From the NCBI GenBank assembly GCA_009936675.1, contig JAACDY010000169.1, positions 1 to 21,055 on the forward strand: DNA of 21,055 bases, written 5' to 3'. The notes under the pieces were generated by a model. It ran no database searches. It worked only from the letters and a program-made list of their open reading frames with translations, and was not told where the DNA came from. Below are positions 8,229 to 15,945 of this stretch, in pieces (position 1 is the first letter of the stretch; each line of letters starts with the position of its first letter). The position numbers were made by a program, and so were the translations under genes. The stretch comes from Bacteroidota bacterium. GTDB lineage: Bacteria > Bacteroidota > Bacteroidia > Flavobacteriales > Flavobacteriaceae.

Positions 8229-9587
8229 TTAACCAAAAAGTGCTGAGATCAACGCTTCAATTTTGGAAACAGCCAACACTTTAATGGATTCGTTTTGTTT
8301 GCCAATTTTGGCAAATTTGGAGATTACAATAGTGTCAAACCCCAGTTTTGATGCTTCTTGTATGCGCTGTTCTGTTTTCGGTACAGGTCTGATTTCACCC
8401 GATAATCCCACCTCTGCGGCAAAGCAAAAGTTTTCAGAGACATCTATATCGTGATAACTTGATAATATGGCAACAACGACCGCTAAATCAATGGCGGGAT
8501 CGGCGATAGAAATCCCTCCTGTAATATTGATAAAAACATCTTTTGCACCCAAGGCAAAACCTGCTCTTTTCTCCAAAACGGCCAAAAGCATATTGAGTCT
8601 TTTGGTGTTGTAACCAGTAGTAGTTCTTTGTGGAGTGCCATAAACTGCGGTACTGACCAAAGCTTGAATTTCAATCATTAAAGGGCGGATACCTTCAATG
8701 GTTGCCGCAATGGCATGCCCACTTAATTTTTCATCTTTTTCCGAAATCAAAAGTTCACTGGGGTTACTCACGGCCCTTAAACCTTTGGACTGCATTTCAT
8801 AAATTCCAATCTCAGAAGTTGCTCCAAAGCGATTTTTTTGAGTTCTTAGAATACGGTAGATGTGGTTCCGGTCTCCTTCAAAATGCAATACCACATCCAC
8901 CATGTGTTCCAATATCTTCGGCCCTGCAATTTGACCATCTTTGGTGATATGTCCCACCAAAAAAACAGGCACATGGGTTTCTTTGGCAAATTTGATGAAT
9001 TCTGCGGTACATTCTTTTATTTGGGAGACACTCCCGGGACTACTGTCAATATAGTCGGTGTGTAAAGTTTGTACAGAATCAATAACCACCAATTCGGGTG
9101 CTAAAGTTTCAATTTGTGAGAAGATATTTTGGGTTTTTGTTTCGCTAAGAACATAACATTGGTCTGAGGAGGTATCCATCCGATCGGATCGGATTTTGAT
9201 TTGACGTTGGCTTTCTTCTCCAGAGACATAAAGTACTTTACAGCCCACGGTTATGGCAATTTGTAACAGTAGTGTAGATTTACCAATACCAGGTTCTCCA
9301 CCCAAAAGCATAAGCGCTCCGGGAATGATTCCACCTCCCAAAACACGATTCAATTCAGCATCTCCTGTGTCTATTCTTGATTCAGAGGAAATTTCAATCT
9401 GATTGATTTTGAGGGGCTTTGAAATTGTACTGGCTTTTTTTTCGGTTTTCCAATTTTTTTTGTCTGGCTTTTCCATTACCTCTTCTGTCAGGGTATTCCA
9501 CTGTTTACAGGAGTTGCACTGGCCTTGCCATTGGGCGTGTTGTGTGCCACAACTTTGACAAAAGAAAGAGGTTTTGACTTTACTCAT
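8229..9587 (-). CDS. radA: DNA repair protein RadA (Sms)
   Basis: RecA-related hexameric helicase that promotes branch migration during recombination; 452 residues, normal family length. The N-terminal C4 zinc finger uses Cys10, Cys13, Cys24 and Cys27. The ATPase core has Walker A GGEPGIGKST (96-105), Walker B LVVIDSV (166-172), and the RadA-specific KNRFG motif (251-255). The C-terminal third is the Lon-protease-like domain of RadA (about 285-452), containing the VFINITGGISIADPA.DLA segment. It begins 24 bases after the preceding membrane-protein gene and is probably cotranscribed with it. Confidence 0.98.
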   Translation of the reverse strand: MSKVKTSFFCQSCGTQHAQWQGQCNSCKQWNTLTEEVMEKPDKKNWKTEKKASTISKPLKINQIEISSESRIDTGDAELNRVLGGGIIPGALMLLGGEPGIGKSTLLLQIAITVGCKVLYVSGEESQRQIKIRSDRMDTSSDQCYVLSETKTQNIFSQIETLAPELVVIDSVQTLHTDYIDSSPGSVSQIKECTAEFIKFAKETHVPVFLVGHITKDGQIAGPKILEHMVDVVLHFEGDRNHIYRILRTQKNRFGATSEIGIYEMQSKGLRAVSNPSELLISEKDEKLSGHAIAATIEGIRPLMIEIQALVSTAVYGTPQRTTTGYNTKRLNMLLAVLEKRAGFALGAKDVFINITGGISIADPAIDLAVVVAILSSYHDIDVSENFCFAAEVGLSGEIRPVPKTEQRIQEASKLGFDTIVISKFAKIGKQNESIKVLAVSKIEALISALFG

Positions 9588-9611
9588 AACGACGATTGAA
9601 AAAAACGAGTT

Positions 9612-10574
9612 TTATTTTTGGCGATTAACCAAAGGTAAAGCAAAAAATGCCATGGCACCAAAAGTCAATAGCATAAGCGTCTGACATGTCCACATGATCC
9701 ATCCAAAAGCCAGGCCAGATTCTCTAGAAATCCCAAAAGCAATCAACACCAAGGAAACAGAGTAAGGATAGATACCTATGCCTCCATTGGTTGCAGAAAT
9801 GGATAATCCTCCAACGACAAAAGCAGGAATTAATGCGTTAATTCCTAAGCCTACTGTTTCAGGAATGGAGAATTTGATGATCCAGAACATCAATACGTAC
9901 ATGGTCCAAATAAAAAGGGTGTGCGCTATAAAAAGTCCTTTGTTTTTCATGTATTTGATGGAAATCATTCCCTCCCAAATACCTTGTAAAAACTTTTTTA
10001 TTTTTTCAGTAATGGGGTGGGTAGATTGAAGGAAAAATTTTCTACAAAAAAAAAATACTATTGCTAAAATGATCAGGCTGAGTCCCGTTTGAAAGAAGTT
10101 CAAACCTTTTAGATTTAGGTATTCCGCGATCAGATCATATTGCAGTCCCAGTGCCAAAAGAATGCAAAGTAATAACAAAATCAGGTCAACGACTCTTTCT
10201 GCAATGACAGTGCCAAAACCTTTTTGAAAGGGAATGTTTTCATAGCGATCCATGGCTGTGGCTCTGAGTAATTCTCCCGAACGGGGAATGCCTAGATTTG
10301 AGAAATAACCGATTATAACGGCTAAAATAGAATTGATGGTTTTTGGACGATAACCCAGTGGTGCCAATAAATATTTCCAACGTACTGCTCTGGAGAGATG
10401 ACTCAATATACCGAAAAAAGCAGACAAAAATACAAAGCGATAATCCGCATTCTTAATGTATTTAAAAATGTTTTGGCGGTCTTCGGGGGTTGTGTTTTGA
10501 TAACTCAGGTATATAAAGAATACTCCTATGAACAGAGGGATTATTTTTTTTGAAAGAGAAACCGCTTTTTTCAA
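9612..10574 (-). CDS. Integral membrane protein, LPG synthase TM / YbhN (UPF0104) family
   Basis: A 320-residue polytopic inner-membrane protein with about seven to eight hydrophobic segments: about 11-26, 46-63, 80-96, 122-144, 160-178, and further ones to the C-terminus. The family signature is NLGIPRSGELLRA (93-105) followed by the EN.PFQKGFGTVIAERVVD block (112-130). It matches the flippase-like transmembrane half of MprF-type lysyl-phosphatidylglycerol synthases but lacks the soluble aminoacyl-transferase domain. Lipid translocation or a cell-envelope role is therefore only a family-level guess. It starts 3 bases after panD and continues to radA. Adjacency to panD and radA is a Bacteroidota habit, and the sequence gives no functional link between them. 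Confidence 0.85.
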   Translation of the reverse strand: MKKAVSLSKKIIPLFIGVFFIYLSYQNTTPEDRQNIFKYIKNADYRFVFLSAFFGILSHLSRAVRWKYLLAPLGYRPKTINSILAVIIGYFSNLGIPRSGELLRATAMDRYENIPFQKGFGTVIAERVVDLILLLLCILLALGLQYDLIAEYLNLKGLNFFQTGLSLIILAIVFFFCRKFFLQSTHPITEKIKKFLQGIWEGMISIKYMKNKGLFIAHTLFIWTMYVLMFWIIKFSIPETVGLGINALIPAFVVGGLSISATNGGIGIYPYSVSLVLIAFGISRESGLAFGWIMWTCQTLMLLTFGAMAFFALPLVNRQK

Positions 10575-10577
10575 AAC

Positions 10578-10928
10578 CTAGGTTAAACGATTGGTGCTTT
10601 CGTCGGGAAAGATAACTGTAGGCTGAAAATTTTTAGCTTCCTCAAAATCCATCTGAGCATAGCCAATAATGATGATGATGTCTCCTTTTTGGACTTTTCT
10701 GGCTGCAGGACCGTTGAGGGTAACTTCTCCCGTGCCTCTTTTTCCCTCAATGATGTAGGTTTCCAATCTTTCACCATTATTGATATTGACTACTTGAACT
10801 TTCTCACCCACCAAGAAATTACCTGCGTCAATTAGATCACGGTCAATAGTAATGCTTCCGATATAGCTCAGATCGGCATCGGTAACTTTGACTCTATGGA
10901 TTTTTGATTTAATTACTTCTATTAGCAC
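10578..10928 (-). CDS. panD: Aspartate 1-decarboxylase precursor
   Basis: Makes beta-alanine from L-aspartate for pantothenate synthesis. The zymogen self-cleaves between Gly24 and Ser25 (YIGSITID, 22-29) to create the catalytic pyruvoyl group on the alpha chain. Other active-site positions are intact: Lys9, Arg54, Tyr58 and Asn72 (numbered as in E. coli PanD, with which this sequence aligns without gaps here). The length of 116 residues is usual for the family. The gene lies 17 bases after panC, so the two enzymes that generate and use beta-alanine are made together. No panB or panE is in the window. Confidence 0.97.
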   Translation of the reverse strand: MLIEVIKSKIHRVKVTDADLSYIGSITIDRDLIDAGNFLVGEKVQVVNINNGERLETYIIEGKRGTGEVTLNGPAARKVQKGDIIIIIGYAQMDFEEAKNFQPTVIFPDESTNRLT

Positions 10929-10945
10929 GCAGCAAATTTAGTGAT

Positions 10946-11785
10946 TTAAGACATATCCAAATTATCTATCAACCTAATTTTTCCCAAATAGGCTGCGATA
11001 AACCCCCTGCCTTGGTCAACGGGCTGCTCTAAATGTATTTCTTTGAGTGTGTTGGGGCCTGTTATCATAAAATAATCCAATGTTATTTCATCCTGTTTTT
11101 CAAAAAAAGCATTCACCGAGGTTTTGAGCGAGCGGTAGGGTACTTTTTTAGCGTTAGATTTTACCATTTGCAATGCTTCAAACAACTTTGAAGCCTGATT
11201 TCGCTGATCGGGGGTCAACATTCGGTTTCTAGAACTCATAGCAAGTCCATCCTTTTCCCTTACGATGGGGCATCCAATGATTTTGGTTTTTAGCTTAAGG
11301 GATCGGTTAATGTGGTCTATGATCAATAGTTGTTGAAAATCTTTTTCACCAAAATAGGCACGGTCTGGGGTGAACGTTTTGAGGAAATGGGTCACTACTG
11401 TGGCTACCCCTTGGAAGTGCCCTGATCTTTTTTCTCCCTCCATCACCTGATCCAATCCGGCCAGGTCAAAAGATTTTGATTCCACGATATTGCCGTATAT
11501 ATCATCTACTTCGGGAATATACACCAAGATTTTTTTGCTGATTTTTTCTATTTGTAGCAAATCCTCATCGATGGAAGTGGGATAGTTGACCAGATCGTTT
11601 TTGTCATTGAATTGTGTAGGGTCGACGAAAATGCTGGTCAAAACGCTTTGATTTTCTTCTACTGCTCTTTCGATCAAAGACAAGTGTCCGAGGTGAAGAG
11701 CACCCATGGTTGGAACCATTCCAAGGGGTCGAGTTTCAATTGATAAATACTCAACCAAAGATTGGGATGTTTTGAAAACCTTCAT
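10946..11785 (-). CDS. panC: Pantothenate synthetase (pantoate-beta-alanine ligase)
   Basis: ATP-dependent condensation of D-pantoate with beta-alanine, the last step to pantothenate in coenzyme A biosynthesis; cytoplasmic, 279 residues. Class I synthetase-like nucleotide-binding fold with PTMGALHLGH (25-34, HxGH), FVDPTQFN (53-60), FGEKDFQQL (145-153) and the KMSKS-equivalent MSSRNRML (183-190). It is the first gene of the minus-strand run and is divergent from the glycogen-synthase-like gene across a 102-base spacer. A possible -7 element TATATTTA lies on the minus strand at 11814-11807, one mismatch from consensus and without a visible -33 partner. Confidence 0.98.
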   Translation of the reverse strand: MKVFKTSQSLVEYLSIETRPLGMVPTMGALHLGHLSLIERAVEENQSVLTSIFVDPTQFNDKNDLVNYPTSIDEDLLQIEKISKKILVYIPEVDDIYGNIVESKSFDLAGLDQVMEGEKRSGHFQGVATVVTHFLKTFTPDRAYFGEKDFQQLLIIDHINRSLKLKTKIIGCPIVREKDGLAMSSRNRMLTPDQRNQASKLFEALQMVKSNAKKVPYRSLKTSVNAFFEKQDEITLDYFMITGPNTLKEIHLEQPVDQGRGFIAAYLGKIRLIDNLDMS

Positions 11786-11844
11786 TTAGTAAAAAATTAA
11801 CAGGCGTAAATATACAGAATTCAACATATTCCGTTTAATTTTTG

Positions 11845-11852
11845 TAATTTCG
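11845..11852 (+). promoter_or_regulatory. Candidate -7 promoter element for the glycogen-synthase-like gene
   Basis: TAATTTCG, one mismatch from TAnnTTTG, 35 bases before the ATG. It resembles the element ahead of ileS beyond the eight bases (both continue CAA...CTTTA). An alternative reading is TTTG at 11841-11844 as -33 with TATCCTTG at 11863-11870 as -7, spacing 18 bases. The sequence alone does not decide between them. Confidence 0.4.
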
Positions 11853-11887
11853 CAAAACTTTATATCCTTGATTATTATAGAGATTTT

Positions 11888-12694
11888 ATGAAAGACAAAA
11901 AGGTTCTGAATATCTCGTCTGAAGTGGTTCCTTACCTCCCACAGACCAATCAAGCGATTAATTCGTTTAAAATTCCGAAAAACATTAATGATCATGGGGG
12001 TCAAACCAGAATTTTTATGCCCCGTTATGGTTTGATCAATGAAAGAAGACATCAGTTACATGAGGTCATTCGTCTTTCTGGAATGAATCTAGTGATCAAC
12101 GATGTAGATATGCCTTTGATCATCAAAGTAGCATCAATCCCCAAAGAGCGAATGCAAGTCTATTTTATTGACAACGAGGAATACTTTAAAAGACGAGCGA
12201 TATTAAGGGATGAAAATCAAAAACTTTTTGAGGACAATGATGAAAGGATGATTTTTTTCACCAAAGGAGTGATCGAAACGGTGAAAAAATTGAATTGGTC
12301 TCCTGACCTCATCCACTTGCACGGTTGGTTTACCAGTTTGTTCCCACTTTATCTCAATACTTATTACAAAGACGAGCCCATCTTTGCTCAGAGCAAAATT
12401 GTAACCTCTGTTTACGCCCAAGATTTTGAAGGTGTCCTTTCTGACCAATTCCATAAGAAAGTGGCTTTTGACAGCATATCGGATGAATTGATTGAGCCAC
12501 TAAAAAATGCCACTTTTGAAAATTTAGACCAATTGAGTCTCAACTTTTCTGATGGCTATGTGATGGGTGATGTTGAAACCCCTAACTCCATTGAAAAGTA
12601 TTCGAAGGAAAATGATATACCTGGACTCAATTACCAAGAATCTCAAAATGAGGATGCCCTAGTTGAATTTTACACTAATCATATTTTAAAATAA
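11888..12694 (+). CDS. Short glycogen/starch synthase-like protein (GT5 N-terminal domain only)
   Basis: 268 residues that align in style with the N-terminal (acceptor-side) half of GT5 glycogen synthases: SSEVVPY (10-16), HGGQTRIFMPRYG (36-48), PDLIHLHGWFTSLFPLYL (139-156) and the VTSVYAQDFEG strand (172-182, equivalent to the TIHN region). Two hallmarks are missing. The KTGGL loop that holds ADP-glucose, expected right after SSEVVPY, is replaced by LPQTNQAI, and the whole C-terminal Rossmann domain with its catalytic Lys/Glu is absent. The protein is not a broken fragment: it ends in a natural stop 3 bases before the next gene and the frame is clean. Similar short versions occur in Flavobacteriia, commonly next to panC. 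Glycogen synthesis by this protein alone is unlikely; a regulatory or binding role is possible but unproven. Confidence 0.8.
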   Translation: MKDKKVLNISSEVVPYLPQTNQAINSFKIPKNINDHGGQTRIFMPRYGLINERRHQLHEVIRLSGMNLVINDVDMPLIIKVASIPKERMQVYFIDNEEYFKRRAILRDENQKLFEDNDERMIFFTKGVIETVKKLNWSPDLIHLHGWFTSLFPLYLNTYYKDEPIFAQSKIVTSVYAQDFEGVLSDQFHKKVAFDSISDELIEPLKNATFENLDQLSLNFSDGYVMGDVETPNSIEKYSKENDIPGLNYQESQNEDALVEFYTNHILK

Positions 12695-12697
12695 CGG

Positions 12698-14527
12698 ATG
12701 TATTTTTTGAGAATGTTCATCAATCGTGTGACTGTTATTTTGGCACTATCCCTGGTCATTTTTTCATGTGATAAGGAATACCATGCAGTCGGTTCTGAAC
12801 TTTTACTTCCCACAGCTCTTGAGTCCAAAAGCTTTGAAGCACCGGTTTCCTCTTACCAGAGTAAGGTCAATTATTATCAAACAGATGGCTTGCCGCTGGC
12901 CCAATTGGGAAAAATTAGCTTCCCGGGCATTGGGACTACCCAAGCCAATATCACTGCCAAGTTGGCGATCTCTCCAAATCCTTTATTTGGTATATATACA
13001 CAAGAGAGAGAAGATGAAGGAGACGATGATAATCCAGCGATTATAGACGAAAAAGAAACGGTAACACAGGTTTATTTAGAAATACCCTTTTTCAACAATA
13101 CCAGCGACAGGGATGGTGATGGCGTTATCGATGCCTTGGATCTTGATCCTGACGATCGTGAGAGCGATACCGATGGTGACGGCATTAGTGATATCAACGA
13201 ATCCAACAACAATCTCAATACATTGAGTGAAGATAGTGATGGCGACGGTGTTTTGGATGATGTTGACCAGGATAACCAAACCTATGAGAGTGAGAACAGG
13301 GTGTATGAAATTGATTCGATCTATGGGAATCGGCAGGCTCGATTTGATCTACAAGTTTACGAACTCAAATACTTTTTGTCCAATTATGATCCTGCCACTG
13401 ATTTTCAAAAACAACCACAATTTTTCTCCAATACGGATTATTTTGAAAGTGGATTTTATGGAGAAATACTTCACGATGGTTCTTACCAACTTGATTTTGA
13501 GGAGTTGAGATTCAATTTCAAAGAAGATGATCCCGAGACCGAAGACGTTGACGAGCGAGAAAAGGTACAAACCCGCCTGACCCCAAGAATCAGAATTCCT
13601 CTTGACAAAGCTTTTTTTCAAGAAAAAATATTGGATCAAGAGGGAGAAGCTGTTCTTTCAAGTGATGATAGCTTTTCTAAATACTTACGAGGATTGATCA
13701 TTAAGACAGAGAATTTCGAGGATGATTTGTATATGCTTTTGGACATTAGAAATGGTAGAATCATGGTTGAATACCAATACGATGTGGTAGATACCAATGA
13801 TACAACTGACGACACTACCGATGATACTACCAAAAAGGAATCAAAAACCTTTCAGATCACTTTTGGCTTGAATTTCAATACCATAAAAAACAGCAACTCG
13901 AACGCGACTATTGATCAAGAGATTCTTGCGGGGCAAACCGATAAAGCCTCCCAACACATCTACCTCAGTGGAAATGGATTGTTTTCCACATTGAAACTAT
14001 TTGAAGACAGCCAAGGAGACCAATTGTTGAAAGATATACAGGGGAATAATTGGGTGATCAATGAAGCCAATTTGATGCTTTATATCGATCGGGATCAGTA
14101 CAGTTCACTGGAACAATCTCAATTTCCGGATCGGCTCTACTTATACAAATATGATTCTGGAATCCCGCTTACCGACTTTAGTATTGACAATACCGTCAAT
14201 AATACCGTCAGGAATAGAGACAAATTTGTTTACGGAGGAATTTTAGAAAAGGATGAGGATGACAAGCCTCATCATTATAAATTTAGAATAACGGATCATG
14301 TCAATCGTCTAATTACAAACGATTCTACCAATGTGAGGTTGGGGCTGGTTCCTTCCAATGGGCTTAATCTCCTAAATCCCAAAAGAGCAGAAACGGTGGG
14401 GCAAGATTTTATCAATTATCCGGCTACGGCAATTCTCAATCCAAAGGGGGTTATTTTACACGGTTCTGAAAGTGAAAATCACCCCGAAGGAGGCCTGAAA
14501 TTGCAGATTTTCTACACAGAGTATTAG
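12698..14527 (+). CDS. DUF4270 family lipoprotein with Asp-rich calcium-binding-type repeats
   Basis: 609 residues. The hydrophobic leader (VTVILALSLVIFSC) ends in a lipobox-like IFSC, so Cys24 would be lipidated. Using the second Met (12713) would put that Cys at position 19, also reasonable, and neither start has a clear Shine-Dalgarno. The mature part shows the DUF4270 pattern: AVGSELLLP, VYLEIPFF, EIDSIYGN, a LRGLIIKTE-like block, an NWVINEANLMLYID-like block and DRLYLYKYD. Residues 137-193 hold thrombospondin type 3-like units (DRDGDGVIDALDLDP, DTDGDGISD, DSDGDGVLDDVD), typical Ca2+-binding loops. A second low-complexity Thr/Asp tract lies at about 364-376. Function of the family is unknown; it is probably anchored to the outer membrane. 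Co-transcribed with the preceding gene (3-base gap). Confidence 0.88.
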   Translation: MYFLRMFINRVTVILALSLVIFSCDKEYHAVGSELLLPTALESKSFEAPVSSYQSKVNYYQTDGLPLAQLGKISFPGIGTTQANITAKLAISPNPLFGIYTQEREDEGDDDNPAIIDEKETVTQVYLEIPFFNNTSDRDGDGVIDALDLDPDDRESDTDGDGISDINESNNNLNTLSEDSDGDGVLDDVDQDNQTYESENRVYEIDSIYGNRQARFDLQVYELKYFLSNYDPATDFQKQPQFFSNTDYFESGFYGEILHDGSYQLDFEELRFNFKEDDPETEDVDEREKVQTRLTPRIRIPLDKAFFQEKILDQEGEAVLSSDDSFSKYLRGLIIKTENFEDDLYMLLDIRNGRIMVEYQYDVVDTNDTTDDTTDDTTKKESKTFQITFGLNFNTIKNSNSNATIDQEILAGQTDKASQHIYLSGNGLFSTLKLFEDSQGDQLLKDIQGNNWVINEANLMLYIDRDQYSSLEQSQFPDRLYLYKYDSGIPLTDFSIDNTVNNTVRNRDKFVYGGILEKDEDDKPHHYKFRITDHVNRLITNDSTNVRLGLVPSNGLNLLNPKRAETVGQDFINYPATAILNPKGVILHGSESENHPEGGLKLQIFYTEY

Positions 14528-14689
14528 TACCAATTACTTTCTCAAAGCGTAAATAGGTACAGACAAGCCAATCATAATATTTAACAATTATAAAAATTAT
14601 AACAATAGTAAAAAACTATAACAAAGGAATTTTTCCTGAATTTTTACTGATTTTGTTTTTATTATTTTCTGAATTATAGACGAAAACTA

Positions 14690-15727
14690 TTATAAATATT
14701 TAATTGATAGAATTTGTCTAATATAAAGTAGGGTCACACAACCTATTGTGACCGATAATCCAATTTGCCATCCCCATAATACTCCCCCCACTAGAAAAAT
14801 TACAGCCCACCAAAAAATAAATAATATCAAACCTGTACTCATTTTAATAGAGCTGTAAAAAACAACATCCTTGAAAAGCCCAAGTATTTTTTTTAACACC
14901 AACAATGGCAGAAAATTGGGTATAGAGAGCAGCCTGATAAGTAACTTATGCCATTTTTGTGTTTTTAATGCTTTCTTTGGCCTAAGGCTTTGGTCTTGAA
15001 TCCCCATTTTCAACTCGTGGAATGATTTTTTGGTGTTTCCACTGTGAATTAATTTTTTGCGATCTTCATAATATTCATCTTTTTCGGGAAGCCACATGCA
15101 CTTTTCCATTCCTGTTCTTAGCTTTGCTTTGATGGTATTGATTCGCTCAGGTTTCTGGGCAGTTGTTCCGATTAAAGGCCGGATTAAAATCGCCTCGCCA
15201 AAAACCAAATGTAAATCACAAAATGGATTTCTAAGGTGGCCGTAATTAATGCCTACTGGAACAATATAAATTGGATTATCAGAATTTTCTTGGGCCTCAT
15301 AGGCCAATCGACTGCTTCCTTTTGACAAGGGTTGAAGATAAAATTCGTCATGATGTGCAGCCTCTGAAAACATCATGATCCACTGATTGTTTGAAAGTAG
15401 GTTCTTACACTGGTCAAAAATGGCTTCATTTTTTTTCAGGTTGGCATAGCCATTTCTAATTCTGTACACCGGGAGCATGTTTAGGGCATCCATAAACCAT
15501 TGAAGTGGTCCGCCAAAAACATCACTTCTAGTCAATGATGTTACCGGTCTCTTTATGTTACATCCTATCAACAAGGGATCCAAAAAGGCTCCTTGGTGAT
15601 TGGGAGAAAACAAAACCCCTCCATCTTTGGGGATATTCTCTAGACCATAGATTTTGACCCTTCTGAAATAGCAATTGGTGGTAAATCGGATGGTGTATTT
15701 AATGAAATAATAAAAGAGCTTCTTCAT
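14690..15727 (-). CDS. Glycerophospholipid acyltransferase-like protein (LPLAT/PlsC superfamily), membrane anchored
   Basis: 345 residues. The acyltransferase core (about 25-235) shows SPNHQGAFLDP (41-51), where the catalytic His44 and Asp50 are separated by five residues, not the usual four. It also has LTRSDVFGGPLQWFMDALNMLPVYR (split 65-89) and the FSEAAHHDEFYLQPLSKGSSRLA region (120-142), corresponding to FPEGxSHD in the yeast Gpt2/Sct1-like branch. Family members move acyl groups from acyl-CoA or acyl-ACP to glycerol-phosphate or lyso-lipids. The C-terminus has two strongly hydrophobic segments (about 297-341), a membrane anchor. It is divergent from an acyl-CoA synthetase across 218 bases and convergent with the DUF4270 gene. 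The exact acceptor is unknown. Confidence 0.85.
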   Translation of the reverse strand: MKKLFYYFIKYTIRFTTNCYFRRVKIYGLENIPKDGGVLFSPNHQGAFLDPLLIGCNIKRPVTSLTRSDVFGGPLQWFMDALNMLPVYRIRNGYANLKKNEAIFDQCKNLLSNNQWIMMFSEAAHHDEFYLQPLSKGSSRLAYEAQENSDNPIYIVPVGINYGHLRNPFCDLHLVFGEAILIRPLIGTTAQKPERINTIKAKLRTGMEKCMWLPEKDEYYEDRKKLIHSGNTKKSFHELKMGIQDQSLRPKKALKTQKWHKLLIRLLSIPNFLPLLVLKKILGLFKDVVFYSSIKMSTGLILFIFWWAVIFLVGGVLWGWQIGLSVTIGCVTLLYIRQILSIKYL

Positions 15728-15945
15728 TGACTAAAAAGAGGATAATTTTTCTAATTTGGTCACTGGATTTCACTTTTTCAACATCACAATTTAGAAAAAA
15801 TTAATTTAAGGTTTTACCTCCACTTCAGCTGTTGGATGTTGATTTTATTTTTTTTACTTATATTACAAGATTGAAGAAATGGAACCCCGTTTGTAAATTG
15901 TTTATTTCCATTCCTTTAAAGACGAAATTATAAAACCATACAAAA

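Noticed and set aside
11786..12052. 88-codon minus-strand frame upstream of panC
   Set aside because: It is antisense to the better-supported GT5-like gene, shows no recognisable protein pattern, and would use the divergent promoter region as coding sequence.
14625..14637. AGGAA-TTT-TTCCT mini-hairpin in the convergent DUF4270/acyltransferase spacer as a terminator
   Set aside because: Only five-base arms, and the following T-run is broken. The spacer is AT-rich with several such chance repeats, so I see no convincing terminator there.
15728..15945. Possible regulatory RNA or riboswitch in the 218-base divergent spacer
   Set aside because: No stable stem pattern, no terminator, and no recognisable riboswitch core; only AT-rich sequence with poly-T runs.
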